From Neisseria sp. 83E34 (GTDB lineage: Bacteria > Pseudomonadota > Gammaproteobacteria > Burkholderiales > Neisseriaceae), in NCBI RefSeq assembly GCF_001308015.1, contig NZ_LGYH01000005.1, positions 124,001 to 188,000 on the forward strand: 64,000 nucleotides of DNA, read 5' to 3'. How positions within the stretch are numbered: position 1 is the first letter of the stretch; every line of letters starts with the position of its first letter. The position numbers and the translations under genes were made by a program. Under the pieces are notes generated by a model. That model had not been told where the DNA came from, did not search any database, and saw only the letters and a program-made list of their open reading frames with translations. Positions 51,823 through 60,985 of the stretch are shown here, piece by piece.

Positions 51823-53259
51823 TTATTGGTCTTCCAGCCAAGCGTTGTTGTCTTTAGCCAATAAATCGCGCGCCGCCTGCGGCCCCCAGCTACCCGCGGC
51901 ATATTGATGCGGTGCAACCGGGCTTTTTGCCCAATGTTCCATAATCGGCATGACCCATTCCCAAGCTGCTTCCAACTCGTCACGGCGGTTAAAACGGCTC
52001 AAACGGCCGTCAATCACTTCTCGCAACAACAATTCATAAGCTTCGGCACGCCGGCCTTCAACTGCGTGTGCCAAATCAATAACCATTTCCACAGGCATCG
52101 CGTTCATGCTGCTGCCCGGTTCTTTAATAAACACGCAGGTGCTCACGGTTTCCCGCGGCTGCATGTTTACAATCAGACGGTTTGGAGTGTTGGGAAACAA
52201 ATCATCCAAATCTTCACGGAAATTCAGCACAATCTCCGCGGTTTTAGCCGCCAGGCGTTTGCCGGTTCTCAAGTAGAAAGGCACACCCTGCCAACGTTCA
52301 TTTTCAATTTCAGCCTTGATGGCGACATAAGTTTCCGTGCGGCTGTCGGCCGGCACATTATGTTCTTCAAGATAACCGGCATGCCCTTCTGCTGCGGTAT
52401 ACTGCGCCCGTATCACATTAGCCTCCATATCCTCCGGGGATAATGGTTTGAGCGCTTTCAATACTTTCATTTTCGCATCGCGCATATCATCACCGGCCAG
52501 AGATTTGGGCCGCTCCATTGCTACAAAACACAGCATTTGGAGCATATGGTTTTGCACCATATCGCGCAATGCGCCGGTTGCATCGTAAAACTCGGCGCGT
52601 TCTTCCACGCCCAGTTGCTCGGCGATGGTAATCTGCACGCTTTTAATAAAATCTTTATTCCATACCGGCTCGAAAAACACATTGGCAAAACGCAGCGGGA
52701 TTAGGTTTTGCAGGCTTTCTTTACCCAGATAATGGTCAATACGGTAAACTTGGGACTCTTCAAAATGCTCAGCCACATCGGCATTGATTTTCTGAGAAGA
52801 TTTCAAATCGGTGCCCAAAGGTTTTTCCAACACGACACGCACATTTTCACCATTCAAACCCACTGCTGCGAGGTTGGCGCAAGCTTGGGTGAAAAAGGTA
52901 GGTGCAGTGGAAAGGTAGACAATCACGTTTTCTGTATTTTTTCTTGCCTTGACCAACTCTGCCAACCTATCGAAATCAGCCCGGTGCGTGACATCCACAG
53001 TGAGATATTGAATGCGTTTGAGAAACGAATTCCACATTTCTTCCGAGAAGTTTTTTTTGATGTGAACCTTGGCATCACTTTCTATTTGTTTCAAAAATTC
53101 AGCCGTATCCAGATTGCTTCTGCTTACGCCCAGAATACGCCCTTCAGGGTTTAATAAGCCCGCCGCATGTGCTTGGTATAGATTGGGTATAAGCTTACGC
53201 ATCGCCAGATCTCCGGTCGCGCCAAACAACACCAAATCAAAATTTGTCTGTTTATTCAT
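51823..53259 (-). CDS. zwf: Glucose-6-phosphate 1-dehydrogenase
   Basis: First enzyme of the oxidative branch: glucose-6-phosphate plus NAD(P)+ to 6-phosphogluconolactone. Its 478 residues include LVLFGATGDLAMRKLIP (dinucleotide loop), VVLEKPLGTD, YRIDHYLGKES with the catalytic His region, and FYLRTGKRL. AAGGAA stands before the ATG. It is the first gene of the minus-strand zwf-pgl-glk(-hexR) group and is divergent from edd-eda. Confidence 0.95.
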   Translation of the reverse strand: MNKQTNFDLVLFGATGDLAMRKLIPNLYQAHAAGLLNPEGRILGVSRSNLDTAEFLKQIESDAKVHIKKNFSEEMWNSFLKRIQYLTVDVTHRADFDRLAELVKARKNTENVIVYLSTAPTFFTQACANLAAVGLNGENVRVVLEKPLGTDLKSSQKINADVAEHFEESQVYRIDHYLGKESLQNLIPLRFANVFFEPVWNKDFIKSVQITIAEQLGVEERAEFYDATGALRDMVQNHMLQMLCFVAMERPKSLAGDDMRDAKMKVLKALKPLSPEDMEANVIRAQYTAAEGHAGYLEEHNVPADSRTETYVAIKAEIENERWQGVPFYLRTGKRLAAKTAEIVLNFREDLDDLFPNTPNRLIVNMQPRETVSTCVFIKEPGSSMNAMPVEMVIDLAHAVEGRRAEAYELLLREVIDGRLSRFNRRDELEAAWEWVMPIMEHWAKSPVAPHQYAAGSWGPQAARDLLAKDNNAWLEDQ

Positions 53260-53786
53260 TACAATCTTGTTCCTTCAAAACATCTCAAAAATCTAGCAGA
53301 TTTCAGCCTTTCGCATTCTTCCATTCGATTTTGGATTGAAAACTTATAACCAAAGTAATATTTACTACAAGGCATAAATCCGCAGGCAGCACTGTCTGTG
53401 ATGCAAAGCGGATTCCACGCCGCGGGATATCGGTTTGGTTACATTTCAAAATACATCTCTCCAAAATTCCCTTATCATTGATTTATAAGAATAATTTATT
53501 GAGTGATATTTTTGAAATACCGTTTCATTCTGCGTAGCAATACTACACGCGGTTACATCTTTTGTCTATTGTTTCGTGCGCGTAAAAGTTTGACTTAAGT
53601 AAATACTTTCTCAAACTAAAATGCTATCATGTTGGAAAACTACAACGCAAAAATATCTAAAGTTGAAACGTTCGTGATCGTGTAACCCGGCTACACACTA
53701 AATATTTGTTTTTCATAAACCAAACCGTCGCGACATGTAAAGCAACACTGCCATTCTTCCGAATAAAACACCAACAGAGGGCACTC
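53260..53786. other. 527-base divergent control region between zwf and edd
   Basis: No gene. It carries the HexR-like site at 53533, a weaker AGTAATATTTACTACA at 53354-53369 on the zwf side, and an AAGTA-AA-TACTT palindrome at 53597-53608 on the edd side. The promoters themselves cannot be fixed with confidence. Confidence 0.6.
53533..53547. promoter_or_regulatory. HexR-like operator
   Basis: CGTAGCAATACTACA fits the published HexR palindrome TGTAGTnnnACTACA at 11 of the 12 or so fixed positions by eye, with the exact 5-base centre. Both neighbouring operons are HexR targets by function. Confidence 0.55.
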
Positions 53787-55616
53787 ATGACTACCTTAAA
53801 CCCTGCCTTACAAACCATAACCGAGCGCATTATTGAGCGCAGCCGCCCAACCCGCGAGGCCTACCTGAAACGCATCCGTGCTTTCAAACAACAAGGCCGT
53901 GTCGAACGCGACCGCCTGGGCTGCTCGAATCTGGCACACGGTTATGCCGCCATGCCCAAAGCCATCAAAATTGAAATGCTGCGTCCCACCGTGCCCAATT
54001 TAGGCATGATTACCGCTTATAACGACATGGTTTCCGCACACCAGCCTTTTGCCGAATTCCCTGCCTGGATTAAAGAAGAAGCGCTTAAACAAGGCGCCAC
54101 GGCGCAAGTAGCCGGCGGCACGCCCGCCATGTGCGACGGTATCACGCAGGGGTACGAAGGCATGGAACTTTCCCTGTTTTCCCGTGACGTTATCGCCATG
54201 AGCACGGCCATCGGCTTATCGCACCAAATGTTTGATGGCGCACTTTATTTCGGCGTATGCGACAAAATCGTGCCCGGCCTAATGATCGGCGCGCTCAGCT
54301 GCGGCCACCTTCCCGGCATATTCGTACCCGCCGGGCCGATGACCAGCGGCATTGCCAACAAAAAAAAAGCGCGCACACGCCAGCAGTTTGCCGAAGGCAA
54401 AGTCGGCCGGGACGCCTTGCTGGCAAGCGAAATGGGCTCTTATCACAGCCCCGGCACCTGCACCTTCTACGGCACCGCCAATTCAAACCAAATGATGATG
54501 GAAATGATGGGGATGCACCTGCCTGCCGCAGCATTCTTCAACCCTTATACCCCCATGCGCGAGGCATTAACACGCTACGCGGCCGCCCATCTGGCCGAAA
54601 GCGTGAAAAACCAGACCATTAAGCCGCTTGGCGAAATGCTGTCTGAAAAATCATTTGTCAATGCCCTGATCGGCCTGATGGCCACCGGCGGCTCAACCAA
54701 CCACACCATGCACTTGGTTGCCATGGCGCGCGCGGCAGGTATTATTTTGAATTGGGACGATTTCGACGAAATCTCATCCATCATCCCGCTGCTCATCCGC
54801 GTTTACCCCAATGGCCAAGCCGACATCAACCATTTCGCAGCTGCCGGCGGCTTGCCTTTTGTTATCCGGGAACTGCGCGATGCCGGCTTGCTACACGATG
54901 ACGTGAATACCGTGGTCGGACACGGCATGGCGGCCTACACCCGAGAGCCTTTCCTGATCGATGGTCAGCTGGAATGGCGGGACGCCGTGGCCGAAAGCCG
55001 CGACGAAGAGATTTTGCGCCCACTCTCCCGCCCGTTCTCACCCGATGGCGGTTTGCGCCTGATGAAAGGCAATATCGGGCGCGGTGTCATCAAAGTTTCT
55101 GCCGTAAGAGAACATTGCCGTATCATCGAAGCCCCTGCGATTGTGTTCAACGATCAAAAAGAAGTGTTGGCCGCATTCGAGCGGGGCGAGTTGGAGCGGG
55201 ATTTTGTGTGCGTTGTGCGCTTTCAAGGCCCGCGTGCCAACGGTATGCCCGAGTTACACAAGCTCACCCCGCCGCTCGGCATCTTGCAGGATCGCGGCTT
55301 TAAAGTAGCACTCGTTACCGACGGCCGCATGTCCGGCGCGTCAGGCAAAGTCCCCGCCGCCATCCACATGTCGCCCGAGGCACTGCTTGGCGGCGGCATA
55401 GGCAAAATCCGCACAGGCGACCTCATCCGCTTCAATTCGATTACCGGAGAACTTTCGGCACTGGTTAGCGAAGCAGAATGGAACGCCCGCGAAATACCCG
55501 AGCCCGACTTGAGCAACAACACCCACGGCATCGGCCGCGAACTGTTTGCCGGCTTCCGCAGCATCGCCGGCAGCGCAGAAACCGGCGCCATGAGCCTCGG
55601 CGGCGAATTTGCCTGA
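53787..55616 (+). CDS. edd: 6-phosphogluconate dehydratase
   Basis: Iron-sulfur dehydratase that converts 6-phosphogluconate to KDPG. ATG 53787 with GAGG upstream gives 609 residues, the usual Edd length; the longer frame starting at 53706 has no ribosome site. IlvD/Edd family marks are LGMITAYNDMVSAHQPF, GGTPAMCDGITQGYEGMELSLFSRDVIAMSTAIGLSHQMFDGALYFGVCDKIVPG, GTCTFYGTANSNQMMMEMMG and VTDGRMSGASGKVPAAIHMSPEA. The Cys residues in MCDG, VCDK and GTCT are the cluster ligands. Confidence 0.95.
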   Translation: MTTLNPALQTITERIIERSRPTREAYLKRIRAFKQQGRVERDRLGCSNLAHGYAAMPKAIKIEMLRPTVPNLGMITAYNDMVSAHQPFAEFPAWIKEEALKQGATAQVAGGTPAMCDGITQGYEGMELSLFSRDVIAMSTAIGLSHQMFDGALYFGVCDKIVPGLMIGALSCGHLPGIFVPAGPMTSGIANKKKARTRQQFAEGKVGRDALLASEMGSYHSPGTCTFYGTANSNQMMMEMMGMHLPAAAFFNPYTPMREALTRYAAAHLAESVKNQTIKPLGEMLSEKSFVNALIGLMATGGSTNHTMHLVAMARAAGIILNWDDFDEISSIIPLLIRVYPNGQADINHFAAAGGLPFVIRELRDAGLLHDDVNTVVGHGMAAYTREPFLIDGQLEWRDAVAESRDEEILRPLSRPFSPDGGLRLMKGNIGRGVIKVSAVREHCRIIEAPAIVFNDQKEVLAAFERGELERDFVCVVRFQGPRANGMPELHKLTPPLGILQDRGFKVALVTDGRMSGASGKVPAAIHMSPEALLGGGIGKIRTGDLIRFNSITGELSALVSEAEWNAREIPEPDLSNNTHGIGRELFAGFRSIAGSAETGAMSLGGEFA

Positions 55617-55623
55617 GCCTGAT

Positions 55624-55671
55624 TTTTCAGACAGGCATTACCTACAAACCCAAACAATGCCTGTCTGAAAC
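55624..55671. repeat. Head-to-head DUS pair between edd and eda
   Basis: TTTTTCAGACAGGCAT and ATGCCTGTCTGAAA point outward, inside an operon and 25 bases before the eda ATG. Confidence 0.65.
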
Positions 55672-55695
55672 CAACAAATTCGGAGAAAACCCATT

Positions 55696-56325
55696 ATGAA
55701 AAATGCACGCGAAATTCTGAGCGCCGGCGCAGTGGTTCCGGTGATTGCTATCGAAGATTTATCCACCGTCGTCGATTTAGCGCACGCTTTGGTTGAAGGG
55801 GGGATTCCCACGCTCGAAATCACCCTGCGCACCGAACACGGCATCAAAGCTATCGAACTGATCAAAAAAGAAGTGCCTAGCGCCATCGTGGGCGCAGGCA
55901 CGGTAATTAACGGCGAGCAGCTCAAAGCGGTAGAACACGCAGGCGCCGAATTCGCCATCAGCCCCGGTTTCAACATCCACTTTGCCAAAGCAGCCGAGCG
56001 CAGCAGCATCGCCGTCATTCCCGGCATCGCCACTCCTGGCGAATTGATGCTGGCTTTAGAACACGGCATTGACACTTTAAAACTTTTCCCCGCCGAAGTA
56101 GTGGGCGGCCGCACCATGCTAAAAGCTCTATACGGCCCGTTTCCACAAGCCAAGTTCTGCCCCACCGGCGGCATCAGCCTTGAAACCGCATCCGAATATC
56201 TGAAACTGCCCAACGTATTGTGCGTCGGCGGCTCATGGCTCACACCCAAAGATGCCGTTGCCGCGAAAGACTGGGCTGCCATTACCCGCCTGGCCAAAGA
56301 AGCAGCGGCATTACGTTCAGCCTAA
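55696..56325 (+). CDS. eda: KDPG/KHG aldolase
   Basis: Cleaves 2-keto-3-deoxy-6-phosphogluconate to pyruvate and glyceraldehyde-3-phosphate, the last Entner-Doudoroff step. The 209-residue class I aldolase has VVPVIAIEDLSTVVDLAHALVEGGIPTLEITLRTE with the catalytic Glu, GAGTVINGEQ, and LKLFPAEVVGG with the Schiff-base Lys, then FCPTGGIS. GGAG lies before the ATG. Confidence 0.95.
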   Translation: MKNAREILSAGAVVPVIAIEDLSTVVDLAHALVEGGIPTLEITLRTEHGIKAIELIKKEVPSAIVGAGTVINGEQLKAVEHAGAEFAISPGFNIHFAKAAERSSIAVIPGIATPGELMLALEHGIDTLKLFPAEVVGGRTMLKALYGPFPQAKFCPTGGISLETASEYLKLPNVLCVGGSWLTPKDAVAAKDWAAITRLAKEAAALRSA

Positions 56326-56328
56326 ACA

Positions 56329-56342
56329 ATGCCTGTCTGAAA
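56329..56342 (+). repeat. Single DUS after eda
   Basis: One ATGCCTGTCTGAAA copy right after the stop, without a partner. Confidence 0.65.
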
Positions 56343-56435
56343 ACAAGCTTTCACGGAAAACTCAGCAGGTGCTTGAATTATCTGCACAGCGCACACATAA
56401 TCCATGCGTTACGATAATATAAAACACCAAGCACC

Positions 56436-57257
56436 ATGCCCGAACTGCCCGAAGTCGAAACCACCCTGCGCGGCGTTTCACCACACATCACCGGCAAAAC
56501 CGTTGCCGCAGTCAACATCCGCCAGCCCAAATTACGCTGGCCGATACCCGCCCATCTGGCGGACACCCTGCACGACCAGCCCGTTACACACTGCACGCGC
56601 CGCGCCAAATACCTGCTCATCCATTTTCAGACAGGCATTCTGATTATCCACTTAGGCATGTCGGGCAGCTTACGCATTTTTACCCCCAACGCCGCACCGC
56701 CACCCGGCAAACACGATCATGCCGACATCGCTTTTGCCGACGGCACCATCATGCGCTACCACGACCCTCGCCGCTTCGGCGCCATCCTCTGGTTTGCCGG
56801 CATCGCCGAACAGCATCCCTTGCTTTCAAAATGCGGCCCCGAGCCGCTTAGCGAAGCATTCAGTCCCGAATATCTTTATCAAAGTCTGAAAAAACGCAAA
56901 TGCGCCGTGAAGCTTGCCATTATGGATAACGCATTGGTGGTGGGCGTAGGCAATATTTATGCCAACGAAAGCCTGTTCCGCGCTGCCGTTTCGCCCAAAC
57001 GGCAGGCTTGCAAAGTCAGCCAAAAAGAAGCCGCAGCATTATGCGCCCACATCAAAACCGTATTGCAGCGTGCCATCGATACCGGCGGCAGCACCCTGCG
57101 CGACTTTGTCGACAGCGAAGGCAACAGCGGCTATTTCCAACAGGAATACGCCGTTTACGGCCGCCATAACCAACCCTGCCCGCGCTGCGGCCAATTAATC
57201 CATAAAGAAACCATCGGCCAACGCGGCACGTTTTATTGCCCGAATTGCCAAAAATAG
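56436..57257 (+). CDS. mutM: Formamidopyrimidine-DNA glycosylase
   Basis: Base-excision repair enzyme for 8-oxoguanine. The 273-residue protein starts with the obligatory Pro-Glu ([10 protein letters not shown]), where Pro-2 is the nucleophile. It has the KYLLIHF beta-turn Lys, [18 protein letters not shown] of the H2TH domain and a C-terminal zinc finger ([19 protein letters not shown]). A DUS inside the gene (56624-56637) encodes HFQTGI, directly after the conserved KYLLI strand. Confidence 0.95.
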   Translation: MPELPEVETTLRGVSPHITGKTVAAVNIRQPKLRWPIPAHLADTLHDQPVTHCTRRAKYLLIHFQTGILIIHLGMSGSLRIFTPNAAPPPGKHDHADIAFADGTIMRYHDPRRFGAILWFAGIAEQHPLLSKCGPEPLSEAFSPEYLYQSLKKRKCAVKLAIMDNALVVGVGNIYANESLFRAAVSPKRQACKVSQKEAAALCAHIKTVLQRAIDTGGSTLRDFVDSEGNSGYFQQEYAVYGRHNQPCPRCGQLIHKETIGQRGTFYCPNCQK

Positions 57258-57259
57258 CT

Positions 57260-57272
57260 TTCAGACAGGCAT
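57260..57272 (-). repeat. Single DUS after mutM
   Basis: One TTCAGACAGGCAT copy three bases after the stop. The rest of the 207-base gap to plsC is AT-rich. Confidence 0.65.
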
Positions 57273-57464
57273 TCTTTAAAGCCAATGCTGAAATTAACTT
57301 TATTTGAGATTCAATACCATACCCATCAAAACTATACTATTGATTTGAAATAACAATGCACACTTCATCTGCCAAATCGTTAAAATTAAGCAAACCCGCT
57401 CTACAAAAACCCCTCTACTTCCTATAATCCACTTTTGCTTCTTGTCGAACACACACTACAAATA

Positions 57465-58271
57465 ATGTCTTACGAAAAAACGCCTCTTCTGCAACGGTTT
57501 GGCCGCCTCTGGCGCCTGAGCAAACTCATCCTCGTTCAAAGCCGTCGGTTTACCCGCCCCGAATCCGCTGTTATCAGCACCCGCAACCACATTATCAGCA
57601 GCATGAGCAGTGAAATTCTGAATGTGATGAATGTGAGGCTTGAAGTGCTCACCCCAAAAAACGGAGCCGGCCACAGCAGCATGCTGGTTGTTGCCAACCA
57701 TGTTTCATGGCTGGACGTTTTCGCCATCAGCGCCTTGTGTCCGAGCAGCTTCATCGCCATGAAAGAAATGCAATCATGGCCGCTGCTGGGCAAAATCGCC
57801 ACCAACGCAGGCACTGTGTTTATCGACCGCAAAAACCGCAAAAATATCAATCCGATCAACAAGGCCATCAGCGCTTCCTTGGAAGAGGGGCACAACGTTT
57901 GCTTTTTCCCCGAATCCGCCACTTCCTCCGGTATCGGCCTGCTGCCTTTTAAAGCAGCACTGTTCGAATCTGCCATCCAAGCCGATGCGCCCATACAGCC
58001 CATCGCCCTGCGTTATTACGACAACACCGGCAGCCGCACCGCCGTGCCTTCGTTTGCAGATGTCAACTTAGTCAAATCGTTATGGCGCATACTGTCTATG
58101 AAAGAAATCACCGTAGCCGTAGATTTCGCGCCGCCTGTCGTTCCTTCCGAGCATCCCGGTAAAGACCGCTTTGCTTTGAAAGATATGGCAGAAACGCCCA
58201 TCCGTGAAAAAATTTACGAAGACTCACCCGAACAGCCGCCAGAAAGTGACGTATTCAGTAAAGTTCCGTAA
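57465..58271 (+). CDS. plsC: 1-acyl-sn-glycerol-3-phosphate acyltransferase
   Basis: Makes phosphatidic acid from lysophosphatidic acid at the inner membrane. ATG 57465 gives 268 residues (MSYEKTPLLQRFGRLWRLSK). The PlsC motifs are NHVSWLDVF (HX4D catalytic pair), GTVFIDRKNRKN and CFFPESATSSG, a variant of FPEGTRS with Ser-Ala in the middle. It is probably the homologue of a meningococcal acyltransferase (NlaA/NlaB type). The C-terminal 30 residues are acidic and hydrophilic. Confidence 0.87.
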   Translation: MSYEKTPLLQRFGRLWRLSKLILVQSRRFTRPESAVISTRNHIISSMSSEILNVMNVRLEVLTPKNGAGHSSMLVVANHVSWLDVFAISALCPSSFIAMKEMQSWPLLGKIATNAGTVFIDRKNRKNINPINKAISASLEEGHNVCFFPESATSSGIGLLPFKAALFESAIQADAPIQPIALRYYDNTGSRTAVPSFADVNLVKSLWRILSMKEITVAVDFAPPVVPSEHPGKDRFALKDMAETPIREKIYEDSPEQPPESDVFSKVP

Positions 58272-58398
58272 ACAACATTGAGTCCTATACAAGCAACCTA
58301 ATATATTTTGAAAAGTTCGGTTTATTCGAACAGGATATAGCTTTTCACAATAAAGGCTATTTGGATTATAAATCAGTTTCCTAACCACAAGCAGCTTA

Positions 58399-58420
58399 TA
58401 ATTAATTAATTAATTAGTTA
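58399..58420. repeat. ATTA tetranucleotide repeat upstream of prx-grx
   Basis: AATTAATTAATTAATTA lies in an AT-rich leader about 65 bases before the start codon. Short tetranucleotide runs in such places can vary in length. Confidence 0.5.
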
Positions 58421-58482
58421 ATGATTTATAAAATCTATATCATACTTTATCTAACAACATAAATTCTATAAGGAGTATCATA

Positions 58483-59217
58483 ATGGCATTTCAAGACCGT
58501 ACCGGACAACAAGTACCAAGCGTTGTTTTCCACACCCGCGTAGGTGATGCATGGAAAGACGTATCTACCGATGACTTGTTCAAAGGTAAAAAAGTCGTTG
58601 TATTCTCCCTGCCCGGCGCTTTTACCCCCACTTGTTCTTCTACCCACCTGCCACGCTACAACGAGCTGGCTAAAGAATTCAAAGCCCGCGGCGTAGACAG
58701 CATATTGTGCGTATCTGTAAACGATACTTTCGTAATGAACGCATGGTTGGCTGACCAAGAAGCCGAAAACATCGTTGTAGTACCTGATGGTAACGGTGAA
58801 TTCACTGAAGGCATGGGCTTATTGGTTGACAAAGACAATCTGGGCTTCGGCAAACGCTCTTGGCGTTATTCAATGCTGGTAAACGATGGCAAAATCGAAA
58901 AAATGTTCATCGAGCCGGAAAAAGAAGGCGATCCCTTTGAAGTTTCCGATGCCGATACCATGCTGAAATTCATTGATCCGAACTGGAAAGAGCAACACTC
59001 TATCTCTATCTTTACCAAACCGGGTTGCCAATTCTGCGCTAAAGCCAAACAATTGTTGCAAGACAAAGGCTTAGACTACGAAGAAATCGTATTGGGCAAA
59101 GACGCAACCACCGTTTCCTTACGCGCCATCACAGGTAAATCTACTGCTCCTCAAGTATTTATCGGCGGCAAATACATCGGCGGCAGCGAAGAATTAGAAA
59201 CATTTTTAGCCAAATAA
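58483..59217 (+). CDS. Peroxiredoxin-glutaredoxin fusion (hybrid Prx5)
   Basis: This 244-residue thiol peroxidase reduces hydrogen and organic peroxides with glutathione, using its own glutaredoxin domain as electron donor. The N-terminal Prx5 domain (about 1-165) has the peroxidatic Cys-51 in [16 protein letters not shown]. The C-terminal glutaredoxin (about 172-244) has [10 protein letters not shown] (Cys-182 and Cys-185) and [18 protein letters not shown]. Such fusions are known from Haemophilus and Neisseria. AAGGAG before the ATG and an AT-rich leader suggest strong expression. Confidence 0.95.
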   Translation: MAFQDRTGQQVPSVVFHTRVGDAWKDVSTDDLFKGKKVVVFSLPGAFTPTCSSTHLPRYNELAKEFKARGVDSILCVSVNDTFVMNAWLADQEAENIVVVPDGNGEFTEGMGLLVDKDNLGFGKRSWRYSMLVNDGKIEKMFIEPEKEGDPFEVSDADTMLKFIDPNWKEQHSISIFTKPGCQFCAKAKQLLQDKGLDYEEIVLGKDATTVSLRAITGKSTAPQVFIGGKYIGGSEELETFLAK

Positions 59218-59255
59218 TTTATTCTTTTAAAATTATGGTTTAAATACCGTATCGC

Positions 59256-59289
59256 AACGTGCCGTTATCAAACCATAACGGCACGTTTT
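59256..59289 (+). terminator. Intrinsic terminator of prx-grx
   Basis: Stem AACGTGCCGTTAT/ATAACGGCACGTT with a 6-base loop, then TTT. It has no DUS. Confidence 0.87.
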
Positions 59290-59439
59290 AAATATCCAGA
59301 CTGCCAGCATTTAATATCCCTATCACTTAAAAAATCAAGCACCGCAAGATTTCACCAGCTGTACTGATCTGAATCGTTCCCCTTAAAACAGTCTGAACCC
59401 GAAACAGCATTCCTATTATTAATAAAGGACAACAAGCAA

Positions 59440-60885
59440 ATGAAAACAATCCAAGCAGATGTAGTGGTTATCGGTGGCGGCACAGCCGGTATGGGCGCCT
59501 TCCGCAACGCCCGCCTGTACACCGACAATGTTTATCTGATTGAAAGCCACGTATTCGGCACAACGTGTGCCCGCGTAGGCTGTATGCCTTCCAAACTGCT
59601 GATTGCCGCAGCAGAAGCCCGTCACCATGCGCTGCACACCGACCCGTTCGGCATTCATCTGGACAAAAAAAGCGTTACCGTTAACGGCGAAGAAGTGATG
59701 AACCGAGTGAAATCCGAACGCGACCGATTTGTTGGTTTTGTCGTTAGCGATGTAGAAGAATGGCCTGCCGACAAACGCATTATGGGTGCGGCAAAATTTA
59801 TCGATGAGCATACCGTCCAAATCGACGACCACACCCAAATCAAAGCCGACCGCATTGTGATTGCAACCGGTTCCCGCCCCATTGTGCTGCCACAATGGCA
59901 GGCCTTGGGCGAAAAACTGATTATCAACGATGACGTGTTTTCATGGAACACCCTGCCCGAACGCGTGGCTGTGTTCGGGCCCGGCGTAATCGGTTTGGAA
60001 CTTGGCCAAGCCTTGCACCGCTTGGGCGTGAAAGTAGAAATTTTCGGTGTTGGCGGTATGCTTGGCGGCATTTCCGATCCGGTAGTGCTGGAAGAGGCCA
60101 AAACCATATTCGGTGAAGAACTGGTCATGCATCTTGATGCACAAACCGAAGCCAAGCTGAACGACAAAGGCGAAGTGGAAGTCAGCTGGACTGAAAACGG
60201 CGAAAGCGGCGTATTCACAGCCGACTATCTGCTCGCCGCCATCGGCCGACGTCCGAATGTCGATCAAATCGGCCTGGAAAACATCAATATCGAATTAGAC
60301 AACCGCGGTGTGCCCAAAGCCCATCCGCTGACAATGCAAACCAGCATTCCGCACATCTTCATTGCAGGCGATGCTTCCAACCAACTGCCGCTGCTGCACG
60401 AAGCCAGCGACCAAGGCAAAATTGCGGGCGACAACGCCGGCCGATACCCCAATATCCAAAACGGCCTGCGCCGCAGCCCGATCGGCGTGGTATTCACCAG
60501 CCCGCAAATCGCTTCCATCGGTTTGAAATACGCCCAAATGACGGAGCGTTATAAAAACCCCGAATGCGTGGTTATCGGAGAAGTATCATTCCGTAACCAA
60601 GGCCGCAGCCGCGTGATGCTGGTTAACAAAGGCCACATGCGCGTTTATGCCGAGCAAGGTACCGGTGTGTTTATCGGCGCCGAAATCGTCGGTCCGGCCG
60701 CTGAACACTTGGCGCACCTCTTAGCTTGGGCGCACCAGCAGAAAATGACCATTCCTCAAATGCTGGATATGCCTTTCTATCATCCGGTTATCGAAGAAGG
60801 GCTGCGTACCGCATTGCGTGATGTGATGTCTAAGCTGAAAGTCGGCGAGCAGCACAGCGAGTGCAAGGAATGCCCCGGCGCATAA
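59440..60885 (+). CDS. Dihydrolipoamide dehydrogenase-like flavoprotein disulfide reductase
   Basis: This 481-residue pyridine nucleotide-disulfide reductase has an FAD loop VVVIGGGTAGMGAFRNA and a redox disulfide GTTCARVGCMPSKLL (Cys-43 and Cys-48). The NAD(P) loop AVFGPGVIGLELGQALHRLG and the FAD loop HIFIAGDASNQLPLLHEA follow, and the C-terminal catalytic YHPVIEEGL replaces the usual HAHPT. It resembles the lone Lpd annotated in Neisseria (lpd3-like), not tied to a 2-oxoacid dehydrogenase. Standing next to prx-grx it may serve glutathione or another small thiol, which is inference. The tail HSECKECPGA has two extra Cys. Confidence 0.82.
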   Translation: MKTIQADVVVIGGGTAGMGAFRNARLYTDNVYLIESHVFGTTCARVGCMPSKLLIAAAEARHHALHTDPFGIHLDKKSVTVNGEEVMNRVKSERDRFVGFVVSDVEEWPADKRIMGAAKFIDEHTVQIDDHTQIKADRIVIATGSRPIVLPQWQALGEKLIINDDVFSWNTLPERVAVFGPGVIGLELGQALHRLGVKVEIFGVGGMLGGISDPVVLEEAKTIFGEELVMHLDAQTEAKLNDKGEVEVSWTENGESGVFTADYLLAAIGRRPNVDQIGLENINIELDNRGVPKAHPLTMQTSIPHIFIAGDASNQLPLLHEASDQGKIAGDNAGRYPNIQNGLRRSPIGVVFTSPQIASIGLKYAQMTERYKNPECVVIGEVSFRNQGRSRVMLVNKGHMRVYAEQGTGVFIGAEIVGPAAEHLAHLLAWAHQQKMTIPQMLDMPFYHPVIEEGLRTALRDVMSKLKVGEQHSECKECPGA

Positions 60886-60906
60886 TATGGTTTGAAACCA
60901 AACACA

Positions 60907-60938
60907 ATGCCTGTCTGAAAATTTTTTCAGACAGGCAT
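60907..60938. terminator. DUS-pair terminator between lpd-like and MBL genes
   Basis: Facing DUS copies with an A/T-rich loop, 22 bases after the lpd-like stop. The genes converge. Confidence 0.75.
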
Positions 60939-60985
60939 TACTTATGACCGATTGCCGTGAAACAAAATATGCCGCACAGCAAACT

